Notes under the pieces: model-generated
Databases searched by the model: none
What the model was told of the DNA's origin: nothing
What the model saw: only the letters and a program-made list of their open reading frames with translations
Part shown: positions 19,001 through 29,448 of the stretch, piece by piece
Layout: the number at the start of each line of letters is the position of its first letter
How positions within the stretch are numbered: position 1 is the stretch's first letter
Source of the DNA: Kiritimatiellia bacterium
GTDB taxonomy: Bacteria > Verrucomicrobiota > Kiritimatiellia > RFP12 > UBA1067
Length of the DNA: 64,000 bases
Assembly: GCA_017406465.1 (NCBI GenBank)
Contig: JAFQYM010000010.1
Coordinates: 42,631-106,630, forward strand
Direction of reading: 5' to 3'
Position numbers and translations under genes: made by a program

Positions 19001-20337
19001 ACGCTGCCGCTGCGGTTGACGAGAAGTCAAAGACGCCGTTCCTCTACGATCCGAAAGGGATGACGGCTAAGGAGCTTGACCGGCTCGGGGTGAAGTATGG
19101 CCGCCTCTCCCTTGACGAATTTAAGATGAAGGCGTCGGACGCGAATCTCGAACCAGAGACGCCGTTTGTCGTTGGCAGGGAGTGTCTCTCGCGCGAGCTA
19201 ATGTACGGTGTGCTTGTTCCGGCGGCGCGGAAGTCTCGCGCCCGCGTCCTCGTCTTCGAGCAGTGCAAGGAGACGCTTGAGGCGGTGGGCTTTCGAGTTC
19301 AGGTCTACGGGCTTAGGACGACTTTCCCGCGCTTTCGCGACGACCGCCTCGGGCTTGCCCTCGACACCGCCATGCTGCGCGACTGGAACGGCGAATCGAC
19401 TATAGCGCCGCCCTACTTCACTAACATTCCGAAGAACGAGCTCAACTACCTGACTGACACGTGGGCGGGCTACCTCAACACGCGCGTGTGGCGGTGCGGC
19501 AACCGTGGGAACGTCGCGACGGTCATCCCGGAGAAGCCGACGGTAGGCGACTGGCGCGCGCTCGTGGACGGCGGTTTCGATCTCCAGTATGCGCCGCTTC
19601 TCGACTGGACGATAGGCGACGGCAGCATAACTTTTTGCCAGCTCGACGTCACCGCTCGGACGGCGGTCGATCCCGTGGCGGACGATGTCGTGCGCCGGCT
19701 CGTCTCGCGGCTTGGCGACGGCGTCAGGATCTGGTCGAAGAATCCCCGTGCGTTTGGCCGCACTGCGTGGATAGCGACGCGCGATCTCGCGAAAGCCCTG
19801 AGGCAGCACGATGGCGACAGAGAGAGCGGTCTATACAGTGTCTATGTCGCCGCGTCTGGCGCTGAAAAGCCGAAGAACTTCCTTGACCGCGTTGCGAACG
19901 GAGCGAGTGTCCTCTGCCTCGGTTTCACGGCGAAGGAAGTCGCCGAGTGGAGCCCTGTGCCGCTTGAGATGGCGCATACGAACGGATGCTTTGCATCGCG
20001 CATAAAGGAACCGCCGGGAGTGCTGAACGGGCTTTCAAACGCCGACTGGGCGTGGCACGGCGGGATGGACTTCGATGCTTTCACGAAGCCGGCGAAGGAC
20101 GGCAACGAGGCGTTCCGAATGGTCAGGCACGGGAAGGGAAGGATTGTGTTCTGGCAGGTTCCGCCGTGGGCCATAGACGACGAGGCGAAGCCGTATCTTA
20201 GGACTACAAAGCGCCGTGCGCAATACATGCTCTGCAGGATTCTCGCCAATATGGAAATGGACTTCGCGACGGATATCGTCCGCTATGCGGATATCCCCGT
20301 TTCGGAGGATGACCCGTATCGCTACTATAGATGGTGA
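16090..20337 (+). CDS. Large GH2-like glycoside hydrolase with substituted acid/base position
   Basis: 1415 residues. The ATG at 16090 overlaps the CE15 stop and begins a signal peptide (IFFVMCAVAFAASG). GH2 modules are seen in order: a jelly-roll sugar-binding domain (about 245-340, 'WYRRDFTMPKEAAGKRVVL'), an immunoglobulin-like domain (about 345-460), and a TIM barrel (about 470-720) starting 'VRINGRDLLLNGTPIHLRALYN'. The nucleophile motif 'FFVEWGMP' is present (Glu693). At the acid/base site, where GH2 enzymes have Asn-Glu, this reads 'YAMNHNFAG' (Asn592-His593-Asn594), so the usual Glu is missing. About 700 further residues follow, with no recognised domain. It may use another acid/base residue or not be a classical hydrolase. 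Confidence 0.75.
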   Translation: MKSWGIFFVMCAVAFAASGEVVFDSGKPRKFEAGHNKSWTVKLDPEWAVLTVKTRVKPTDVVVGKDNWMNARVPMSFHDADGKQVGGWPNVFGFDGTHDWIDCERDYAVPAGAASLNIAIGNYGKTGKAEFAPLTVSVKRRHVKGPCNAPLPDGVKGDPWGLDDAWCQKTATRSRWSLNGLWGWRPPLVGDREGVVPVPEDNWGWGKIPSVWNRGDEWRRDGQMVYLSPWLEDKGVKPGIGDRAWYRRDFTMPKEAAGKRVVLTFTMLQTHAVVYVDGKRAAEVSFPGGEADITEFAKPGERQSIVLDVTAYPLNPLTLDFNAPDRATERKSEVKYRGVTGDVYLDMMPRGSRVADAMVECDVKGGKATFVADCEGVSGEVELEVHVYDTADVAKVGSLKPVFRAFCAGMRPDAEGRVAFSADFADAKKWDVNTPQNRYACAMELRDSKGRTLDAALPFAFGFRDVRINGRDLLLNGTPIHLRALYNRSINASAGVACRKSSLELVRRLKEVGFNYVIAGNYNFSPGEVSYMDDFLDACDEMGMLFSFSLPHVRDFGMKLEDPAVAARYRALAKWCIRRARNHPSVVTYAMNHNFAGYSGDMDPQRMDGKYDFEPEPGNGRVEGKIRNRSRAHEAWAIAKSIDSTRPIYHHESGNLDDFHTVNIYLDWAPVQERSDWLSHWSKEGVKPLFFVEWGMPHICSWSSYRGPLFIWRNPGYMSLWASEYAAAFLGDAAYLGSDPVTVKALKKEETLWTRQRPFMWSELNGPLREMEDRYAGVQSIYMSDNWRSHRAWGITAMLPWDQGNFHRGGDAPTRVNPRRWEGLKAPGIVPDTICDEGWDTGTGDASRYVLSAVGETLVRWNMDDCAFIGGKGVFTDKSHHFRPGGKVEKTLVVMNDRRVAQEVEWSCELVGGSKRIGEVLSGKVTVPPGARRDVPVSFSLPDRAGRYVLCAEFRFADGVVQKDEFGVEAYAAAAVDEKSKTPFLYDPKGMTAKELDRLGVKYGRLSLDEFKMKASDANLEPETPFVVGRECLSRELMYGVLVPAARKSRARVLVFEQCKETLEAVGFRVQVYGLRTTFPRFRDDRLGLALDTAMLRDWNGESTIAPPYFTNIPKNELNYLTDTWAGYLNTRVWRCGNRGNVATVIPEKPTVGDWRALVDGGFDLQYAPLLDWTIGDGSITFCQLDVTARTAVDPVADDVVRRLVSRLGDGVRIWSKNPRAFGRTAWIATRDLAKALRQHDGDRESGLYSVYVAASGAEKPKNFLDRVANGASVLCLGFTAKEVAEWSPVPLEMAHTNGCFASRIKEPPGVLNGLSNADWAWHGGMDFDAFTKPAKDGNEAFRMVRHGKGRIVFWQVPPWAIDDEAKPYLRTTKRRAQYMLCRILANMEMDFATDIVRYADIPVSEDDPYRYYRW

Positions 20338-20355
20338 GAGATTGCGGATCCTAAG

Positions 20356-20477
20356 AACTCTGCGTACTCTGCGACTTTGCGTCTCTGCGTTAAGAACATG
20401 AAAGCTTAAAGAAAGGAAATTAAGAATGGAAAGAAGAGAGTTCATAAAGGCAAGTGCGATGGTGGCGGGCGCGATGG
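20356..20477 (+). repeat. 122-nt leader plus Tat-signal repeat, copy 1
   Basis: This ungapped 122-nt block matches 21832-21953 with about eight differences, all upstream of the start codon. The first 52 coding bases are identical. It starts with iterated CTCTGCG-type units (20356-20391), includes the ribosome-binding site AAAGAAAGGAAA, and ends inside the signal peptide. The same module precedes two unrelated enzymes. Confidence 0.85.
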
Positions 20478-21814
20478 TTGCGCCGAAGGGCGCATTGGCC
20501 GACTCTGTCCTGAGAGCGCCGATGAAGGCGATCACGATCTCGAAGACGAGCTGCGGTTTCGAGCGCGAGCCGATGGTTCGGCCATTCGGCTTCAAGGGCG
20601 GGTACTTGACCGAGGAGTGGATCGTCTCCGCGTTCGTCAAGTCGACTTCAGGGAAGCACGGCATAGGACTTGGCACGCAGAATTGCCTCTGGTCCGATGC
20701 GAAGGTGTTTGCGTCCAATTCCGAGGCGGGCGGCAACGCGATCATGTTCTCGATGACGCAGTATGCGCTCAAGCTACTCGTCGGCAAGACATTTACTTCT
20801 CCAGTCGAGCTCAACGACTGGCTTTGGCCGCAGGTGTGGGAGTATGGCAAGAAGGTTTCGGCGAATTCCGATCTTCGTGCGACTTACGCCTTGAACGCAC
20901 TTGTCGCGGTAGACAACGCCGTGTGGGTTCTCTTCGCTCGTGAAAACGGTCTTACATCGTTTGACGAGATGATCCCGAGTGCCTATCGCCCGGCGCTCGC
21001 CGCGCATCACGCGAAGTGCGCGTCGATTCCGCTCTTCTCCTACAAGGTTCCCGTCGCGGAGATCAAGGAGGCGGTCGACTCGGGCTACTTCTTCATGAAG
21101 ATCAAGATCGGCCAGCCCGGCACCCAGGAAGAGATGCTTGCGAAGGACATGGCCCGCGTCTCCGAGATACATGCCGTCCTGAAGGACTGCCGCACTCCCT
21201 ATACGAAGTCGGGGAAGCTCCCATACTACTTCGACGCAAATGGCCGCTACGAGAAGAAGGAGACGTTTCTCAAGTTCATCGACCACTTGAAGAAGATCGG
21301 CGCGTACGACCAGGTTGCAATCGTCGAGGAGCCGTTTGACGAATACGCCGACATAGACGTGAACGACATTCCGCTTCGCCTCGCGGCGGACGAGTCGGCG
21401 CATACGGTTAAGGACGCTCTGGAGCGCATCAAGATGGGCTATCGTGCGATGGCCTTGAAGCCGATTGCGAAGACGATGTCCATGTCGATGAAGATAGCTC
21501 AGGCCGCGTATGAAAAGGACATCCCCTGCTTCTGCGCGGACCTGACGGTATGCCCCGCGATGGTCGAGTGGAACAAGGCGGTTGCATCGCGACTTCCCGC
21601 GTTCCCGGGAATTGGCGACCTCGGGCTCGTCGAGACGAACGGGCACATGAACTTCCGCAACTGGGAGACGATGCGCAAGGACCTCGCCTATCCTGACGCG
21701 CACTGGACGCGCACCGAGAAGGGCGTCTTCGAGTGCGACGCGGACTACTATGCGAAGTCGGGCGGAATCCTCGAGCCGATGCCGCGCTACGAAAAGATGT
21801 ATGAAAAGGTCTAA
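20426..21814 (+). CDS. Tat-exported enolase-superfamily enzyme (mandelate racemase/muconate lactonising-like)
   Basis: 462 residues. The twin-arginine signal MERREFIKASAMVAGAM is followed by an enolase-superfamily barrel. Landmarks are KIKIG with Lys225/Lys227, 'YYFDANGRY' (metal Asp), 'IVEEPFDEY' (metal Glu), 'RLAADESAH' (metal Asp/Glu) and 'MALKPIAKT'. The family abstracts a proton alpha to a carboxylate, giving racemases, epimerases and sugar-acid dehydratases. The neighbourhood (CE15, GH2) suggests a sugar-acid substrate such as a uronate derivative, which is inference. Export by Tat is unusual for this superfamily. Confidence 0.8.
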   Translation: MERREFIKASAMVAGAMVAPKGALADSVLRAPMKAITISKTSCGFEREPMVRPFGFKGGYLTEEWIVSAFVKSTSGKHGIGLGTQNCLWSDAKVFASNSEAGGNAIMFSMTQYALKLLVGKTFTSPVELNDWLWPQVWEYGKKVSANSDLRATYALNALVAVDNAVWVLFARENGLTSFDEMIPSAYRPALAAHHAKCASIPLFSYKVPVAEIKEAVDSGYFFMKIKIGQPGTQEEMLAKDMARVSEIHAVLKDCRTPYTKSGKLPYYFDANGRYEKKETFLKFIDHLKKIGAYDQVAIVEEPFDEYADIDVNDIPLRLAADESAHTVKDALERIKMGYRAMALKPIAKTMSMSMKIAQAAYEKDIPCFCADLTVCPAMVEWNKAVASRLPAFPGIGDLGLVETNGHMNFRNWETMRKDLAYPDAHWTRTEKGVFECDADYYAKSGGILEPMPRYEKMYEKV

Positions 21815-21831
21815 TTTTTTTAACGCAAAAA

Positions 21832-21953
21832 AACTCTGCGCACTCTGCGACTTTGCGTCTCTGCGTTGAGATCATTAAAGTTTAAAGAAAGGAAACTGAA
21901 AATGGAAAGAAGAGAGTTCATAAAGGCAAGTGCGATGGTGGCGGGCGCGATGG
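21832..21953 (+). repeat. 122-nt leader plus Tat-signal repeat, copy 2
   Basis: Second copy of 20356-20477, with the ATG at the same offset (70 nt in). It drives the Gfo/Idh/MocA gene at 21902. The CTCTGCG-type units occupy 21832-21867. Confidence 0.85.
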
Positions 21954-23326
21954 CCGTGCCGAACATCTTGAGGGCGCAGGGCTCCAAGGCCAGGGTGCGC
22001 ATGGGCTTCATCGGCGTCGGGAACCGCGGCACGCAGCTCCTTCACATCTTCATGAAGAACCCGCTCGTCGAAGTGACGGCGCTTGCCGACATCTACGAGC
22101 CGTACCTTAAGCGCGACGATTCCGCGTTTGATCCGAAGTTCCTCGAATGGGGGCTCAAGGGGCGTCTTCCGAATTTCCGCAACAAGGACGGCTCCTTGAA
22201 GAAGCAGGAAGCCGAGCTCGCCGAACGCATCAAGTCGGGGACGTGCAAGCTCTACAAGGACTACAAGGCGCTTCTCGCGGATCCCAACGTCGACGCCGTA
22301 TGCATTGCAACACCAGACCACTGGCATGCGATCCAGACGATCGACGCAATCAAGGCCGGGAAGGACGTCTACTGCGAGAAGCCCCTCACGGCGACGGTCG
22401 CCGAGGGGCGCGCGATGGTGAACGCCCAGAAGAATTCGCGGCAGATTGTCGCCGTCGGTCTGAACCGTCGCGGCAATGACGCTTATCGCGAGCTCAAGAA
22501 GGCGATTGCGACGGGGAAGTACGGGACGTTCCGCACGGGCCGCGCCGCGCGCGTCTCGAACATCTGTCCGAACGGAATCGGCAAGTGCCCGCCGTGCGAG
22601 CCGCCGAAGGGCATGGACTGGGACGCGTGGCTCGGGCCTCGCGCCTACCGCCCCTACAAGTACACGATCGCGCCATACTACTTCCGCTGGCAGGTCGACT
22701 TCTCAAGCCAGGTCGGGAACTGGGGCGTTCACTACCTCGATACGATGCGTTGGATGATGGACGAACGTGCGCCGTCGGCGATTACGGCGGTGGGCGGCAA
22801 GTACTACACGGGCGACCGCTCGGACGCGACGATTCCCGACACGATGTTCTGCATCTTCGAGTTCGCGAGCGGCAAGGCGATGGAGTTCAACGTCTTCGAG
22901 GGAGGGCGCTCCAATCCGATCAAGCAGGGAGAGCTTGAACTCGCCTCTGGCGACGCCACGATCTTTGCAGACCAGCAGGGTTGGGAGATACGTCCCTCGA
23001 AGAGCAAGGAGTTCAACAATCCCGTAAATACCTTCGAACCGCAGAAGTATGTCTTCAAGGAGGCGCTTCTCGACGATGGCTCTGCGGAGAGCGCGACGAG
23101 GAACGTGATCGGCGACTTCGTGGACCGCTGCATCGACCGCAATCCCGCCGTCCTCTGCACGCTTGAGGAAGGACATTGCTCGACTTGCTTCGCGCATCTC
23201 GCCAACATCGCCTACAAGCTCGGCCGCCGTCTCGAATGGGATGCTGATGCGGAGCGCTTCACAAACTGCGACGAGGCGAACGCGCTCCTTCACTATCAGT
23301 ACCGCAATGGCTACTCACTCGGGTAG
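21902..23326 (+). CDS. Tat-exported Gfo/Idh/MocA-family oxidoreductase
   Basis: 474 residues starting at the ATG at 21902, just after AGAAAGGAAA; an upstream in-frame ATG at 21866 lies in the repeated leader and is rejected. After the Tat signal MERREFIKASAMVAGAM comes a Rossmann fold ('RMGFIGVGNRGTQLL', 'ADIYEP', 'DAVCIATPDHWHA') and 'VYCEKPLTATVAEG', with the family's EKP motif. The C-terminal half has the 'WGVHYLDTMRW' block typical of exported PVC members. It acts on sugars or sugar derivatives with bound NAD(P); the substrate is unknown. Its signal peptide is identical to that of the preceding gene. Confidence 0.85.
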   Translation: MERREFIKASAMVAGAMAVPNILRAQGSKARVRMGFIGVGNRGTQLLHIFMKNPLVEVTALADIYEPYLKRDDSAFDPKFLEWGLKGRLPNFRNKDGSLKKQEAELAERIKSGTCKLYKDYKALLADPNVDAVCIATPDHWHAIQTIDAIKAGKDVYCEKPLTATVAEGRAMVNAQKNSRQIVAVGLNRRGNDAYRELKKAIATGKYGTFRTGRAARVSNICPNGIGKCPPCEPPKGMDWDAWLGPRAYRPYKYTIAPYYFRWQVDFSSQVGNWGVHYLDTMRWMMDERAPSAITAVGGKYYTGDRSDATIPDTMFCIFEFASGKAMEFNVFEGGRSNPIKQGELELASGDATIFADQQGWEIRPSKSKEFNNPVNTFEPQKYVFKEALLDDGSAESATRNVIGDFVDRCIDRNPAVLCTLEEGHCSTCFAHLANIAYKLGRRLEWDADAERFTNCDEANALLHYQYRNGYSLG

Positions 23327-23329
23327 CCG

Positions 23330-23983
23330 TTACGCGTAGACGATATCTTCGGGCGGCGGCGCGGCAAATGTGACGCGCTTGTGCGTGATGGGGTGGAGGA
23401 ACGAGAGCTCGACCGCGTGTAGCAGCTGCCGCGCGGGGCGGCGTCTCAGATGGCGGTCCTTTTCGGCGCTGCCGTAGGTCTTGTCACCCACTATGGGGCA
23501 GCCGAGAGATGCCGCGTGGATTCGTATCTGGTGCATGCGCCCAGTGTCGATCTTGAACTCGACGAGAGAGATGCCGCCATGCTTCCCGAGGGTTTTCCAG
23601 TGCGTGACTGCGCTTAAATGCTCGCGCCCGACAGGCTCGTCTATCGTTCCGTTCTTTGGCTTTGGGCTGCCGTGGACGACGGCGAGGTAGGTCTTCTTCA
23701 CCGCCTCATGTGACTCGAACTGGCGGCGGAGGTCGAGATACGCTTCCTGGGTCTTCGCGAACACAATGACGCCGCTCGTCTCGATGTCGAGCCGGTGGAC
23801 AACCCCTGGCCTCTCCGCCGAGCCGACGCGCGCCATCTGCGGGTAGAGCCGCACGAGCGCGGCCGTAAGCGCGCCTCCCTCGTGACCGGGCGCAGGGTGG
23901 ACGATTGCGCCAGCGGGCTTGTCGACGACGACAATGGCCTCGTCCTCGTAGATGATGTCGATGTCTGGAGCTTTGGACTTCAT
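23330..23983 (-). CDS. RluA-family pseudouridine synthase
   Basis: 217 residues from the ATG at 23983, chosen because a TAGAAT/TTGACA promoter lies just upstream and the sequence beyond it is not conserved-looking. It carries the RluA signature 'HRLDIETSG' with catalytic Asp66, plus 'VVDKPAGAIVHPAPGH' and 'GRMHQIRIHAASLGCPIVGDKTYG'. There is no N-terminal S4 domain, so it is like the short RluA/RluC-type members that modify rRNA or tRNA. It is convergent with the oxidoreductase gene and divergent from the DUF177 gene. The exact uridine target cannot be told. Confidence 0.88.
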   Translation of the reverse strand: MKSKAPDIDIIYEDEAIVVVDKPAGAIVHPAPGHEGGALTAALVRLYPQMARVGSAERPGVVHRLDIETSGVIVFAKTQEAYLDLRRQFESHEAVKKTYLAVVHGSPKPKNGTIDEPVGREHLSAVTHWKTLGKHGGISLVEFKIDTGRMHQIRIHAASLGCPIVGDKTYGSAEKDRHLRRRPARQLLHAVELSFLHPITHKRVTFAAPPPEDIVYA

Positions 23984-23991
23984 CGGACGAT

Positions 23992-24021
23992 ATTCTACAC
24001 TGCCACCAATCGTCCTGTCAA
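23992..24021 (-). promoter_or_regulatory. Minus-strand promoter of the RluA-type gene
   Basis: Read on the minus strand: TTGACA (24021-24016), an 18-nt spacer, TAGAAT (23997-23992), then eight bases to the ATG at 23983. It is one of the few places here with a clear -35 box. The short distance again predicts an almost leaderless mRNA. Confidence 0.65.
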
Positions 24022-24047
24022 TAACCCCACCATCTCCGCTTTTTTGG

Positions 24048-24053
24048 TATAAT
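24048..24053 (+). promoter_or_regulatory. Promoter of the DUF177-rpmF-plsX-leuS operon
   Basis: T6GG followed by TATAAT, nine bases before the ATG at 24063. No ribosome-binding site fits between them. Confidence 0.65.
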
Positions 24054-24062
24054 ATCAGCGAC

Positions 24063-24515
24063 ATGGAGACAAAACTGACAATAGACACGTCGCGCGTCGA
24101 CCCTGAAGGCGAGGAGCTTGAGGGTGAAGTCGACTGCGTAGACCTCGACGAGCCGTTCGTGAAGCCGTTCGGCGGGGTCCGCTATGTCCTACATCTCCAG
24201 GTCTTTGGCTCGGAGCTTCTCGTGAGAGGCCGTCTTGAGCAGGATTTCGACCTTGTGTGCAGCCGGTGTGGCAAGGATTTCGACGATACGATCAAGGTCG
24301 AGGACTTCACGGCGTCCTTTGAAATCAGCGAAGATTCGCCCGAGGTCGATTTGACGGAAGAGCTAAGAGAGAGTATAATACTCGCCCTACCGACATACCC
24401 GGTCTGTGACGAGACCTGCCCGGGAGTCGAACAGACGGTCGAAATGCCGTCAGACGATCGGTGGAATGTGCTCGACAATTTGAACAAGCAAGGAGAAAAA
24501 CATGGCAAGTCCTAA
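24063..24515 (+). CDS. yceD: DUF177/YceD-family protein
   Basis: 150 acidic residues. It contains the family's core 'LEQDFDLVCSRCGKDFDDTI' with a CxxC pair, and a later 'YPVCDETCPG' CxxxC. Members sit directly upstream of rpmF in most bacteria and are linked to 23S rRNA and ribosome biogenesis. Here it overlaps rpmF by 14 nt. The start codon is nine bases from the TATAAT box, so a leaderless start is likely. Confidence 0.85.
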   Translation: METKLTIDTSRVDPEGEELEGEVDCVDLDEPFVKPFGGVRYVLHLQVFGSELLVRGRLEQDFDLVCSRCGKDFDDTIKVEDFTASFEISEDSPEVDLTEELRESIILALPTYPVCDETCPGVEQTVEMPSDDRWNVLDNLNKQGEKHGKS

Positions 24516-24684
24516 GAATCGTGTGTCCAAGCGCCGTAAACGCGAGCGTGTCGCTTCCCTCGAGAAGCCCATCCTCGCCCAGATCGGCACCTGCCCCGAG
24601 TGCGGTGCGGCCGTTCGTTCCCACCGCGCCTGCCCCAAGTGCGGCACCTACAAGGGCCGCAAGGTAGTCGCCGCGGCGAAGTAA
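24502..24684 (+). CDS. rpmF: 50S ribosomal protein L32
   Basis: 60 residues, a normal length for L32. It starts MASPKNRVSKRRKR and contains a zinc-ribbon pair, 'CPECGAAVRSHRACPKCG'. It lies between the DUF177 gene and plsX, the classic order. A GGAG ribosome-binding site at about 24491-24494 lies inside the upstream gene. Confidence 0.96.
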   Translation: MASPKNRVSKRRKRERVASLEKPILAQIGTCPECGAAVRSHRACPKCGTYKGRKVVAAAK

Positions 24685-24709
24685 GACTCTTCCGGGAGAT
24701 TTCCGCATT

Positions 24710-25764
24710 ATGACGCGGATTGCTCTTGATGCAATGGGTGGCGACCATGCCCCCGGCGAGATAGTCGTCGGTGCGGTAGAGGCCGCCGTCGGGATTCCCG
24801 GCGTCAAGGTCCTGCTCGTTGGGCAGCTTGCGCCGATACAGGCCGAGCTTGACAAGCTCCCGAAGGACCTCAAGAAGTCATCGCAGCTCGCGATAGAGCG
24901 TGGCTCTCTCGAAATCGTCCACGCGCCTGACATCGCGGAGATGGACGAATCTCCGGTTGACGCCGTCCGCAAGAAAAAGGACTGCTCAATCAATGTAGCG
25001 ATGCGCCTCGTAAAGGAAGGTCGTGCCGATGCGTTCGTGTCGGCCGGCAACTCCGGCGCCGTTGCAACGAGCGCGATATTGACCCTCGGGCGAATCCCGG
25101 GTGTCAAGCGTCCTGCAATCGCGACAGTGATGCCCAACAGGACGCCCAAGCGCCCGCTCCTCGTCCTCGACGCGGGCGCGAACATGGACTGCCACCCCGA
25201 GTGGCTCGTCCAGTTCGCGATCATGGGCAATGCCTACTCGAAGGCCGTCTTGAAGCGCACTACTCCTGCCGTCGGCCTTATTTCGATCGGCACCGAAGAC
25301 TGCAAGGGCAACGAGATGACGAAGCAGACCTTCCCGCTTCTCAAGGAAGTGAAGGACCTCAACTTCGTCGGCAACATCGAGGGCAAGGACCTCTACAAGG
25401 GCCAGATTGACGTCGCGGTCTGCGATGGTTTCGTCGGCAACGTCGTCCTCAAGACGACCGAGTCGATCGCGAAGGCCATCGGCTATTGGCTCAAGCGCGA
25501 GTGCTTCCGCGGGCCCTGGCGCGTTCTTGGCGCTATTCTCCTTAAGGGTGCGTTCCGCGCGCTCAAGAAGCAGCTCGACCCCGAGATCTACGGCGGTGCG
25601 CCCCTCCTGGGCGTTCCTGGCGCTGTCATCATCGGGCACGGCAGCTCTTCGCACAAGGCAATTTACTACGCCGTAAAGGCCGGCGTCGCTGCGGCGACCA
25701 ACGACGTGTCTGGGCTAATCGAGAAAGCGATCGCCACGCACGCCGAAGATCAAAAGCAGCAGTA

Positions 25765-25765
<1 letters not shown>
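24710..25765 (+). CDS. plsX: Phosphate acyltransferase PlsX
   Basis: 351 residues starting [19 protein letters not shown], the PlsX hallmark. Later blocks include '[22 protein letters not shown]', '[13 protein letters not shown]' and '[20 protein letters not shown]'. It converts acyl-ACP to acyl-phosphate for phospholipid synthesis at the membrane. It follows rpmF by 25 nt and its stop shares one base with the leuS start (TAATG), so the two are coupled. Confidence 0.96.
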
Positions 25766-28497
<2,732 letters not shown>

Positions 28498-28509
28498 CGA
28501 ACCGTCCCG

Positions 28510-29448
28510 ATGAAGGCACTTGCGACACTTTTTGCCCTTGCCGCGGCGTCTGCGTTCGCCGCGCCCGAGGTCGACATTGTGCTCAGGCCCTTCGTCCCGC
28601 GCTCTGCGCCGACGAACGAGGTGCGTGTCGCGGTGGATGTCCGTCCCGGGAACCGCATGCCGCTCGTGGAGTGCACTGTTGACGGACGTCGCGCGACGAT
28701 GATCTTCGACACCGGTGCGTCTCATACCACGCTTGATGTCGGCTTTGTCGCTCGCGAGCTGCCGGGCCATGCGCTCCAGAAGGTCGCGATGGTCGGCTCC
28801 ACCAATGTAGAGCGGCAGCCGTCGCTCGCGCATGCCGCGTCGCTGAAGGTCGGCGAGGCGGAGTTCGCGGACTTCGATCTAATGGCGCTCGACCTCTCGC
28901 ATCTCGGGAAGTCCGTCGGCACGAGGGTCGACGGCATAATAGGCATGAATGTCATCGGACGGACGATGACGCTTGTCTCGCTCGGCTCAGGAGAGGTCGT
29001 GTTTGCGCCGGTGCGCACGCGCCTCGCCGGTTTTGAGAAGCCTGTCGACCGCGTTCGCCAGGCCGCCTTCGGGGGCAGGCCGGATCCATTCAGCATCGAC
29101 ATCGACGCAGAGTACAATGGACGGCGGCTGCCGCTTTTCGTGGATTCGGCGTCGTCGATCACGGTCGTTGAGCAGGCGTCTGCGTGGCCTGCGGGGGACA
29201 AGGAGGTCGAGATCGACGCGGCGGACGTCAATTCAGGCGGAAACGGAGTGAAGTCGCGCAGGGGAGAGCCCGGGGAGGTAATGGCCGGGGTGCCGCTTCG
29301 CCTTGAGCCGGAGGTGGTGCCGGACGGCGTGCTTTACCGCGACGGGAGAGGCCGCATCGGAGCGGACACCCTCCTGCGGTACGATATGCTCGTCGGCGCA
29401 AGCAGGGTTGCTTTCCGTCCGTGCGCAAAGAAGGGAGATGCAAAGTGA
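28510..29448 (+). CDS. Secreted retropepsin-like aspartyl protease family protein
   Basis: 312 residues with a signal peptide (MKALATLFALAAASAFA). The aspartyl protease site is 'MIFDTGASHTTLD' (Asp67), followed by 'GIIGMNVI' in the flap/psi-loop position. A second lobe has 'PLFVDSASSITVV' with Asp212 in a DSA context. Two lobes in one chain is the arrangement of a pseudo-dimeric retropepsin-like protein. DSA instead of DTG in lobe two may lower or change activity. It follows leuS by 12 nt, and its stop overlaps the next start (GTGA). The biological substrate is unknown. Confidence 0.75.
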   Translation: MKALATLFALAAASAFAAPEVDIVLRPFVPRSAPTNEVRVAVDVRPGNRMPLVECTVDGRRATMIFDTGASHTTLDVGFVARELPGHALQKVAMVGSTNVERQPSLAHAASLKVGEAEFADFDLMALDLSHLGKSVGTRVDGIIGMNVIGRTMTLVSLGSGEVVFAPVRTRLAGFEKPVDRVRQAAFGGRPDPFSIDIDAEYNGRRLPLFVDSASSITVVEQASAWPAGDKEVEIDAADVNSGGNGVKSRRGEPGEVMAGVPLRLEPEVVPDGVLYRDGRGRIGADTLLRYDMLVGASRVAFRPCAKKGDAK

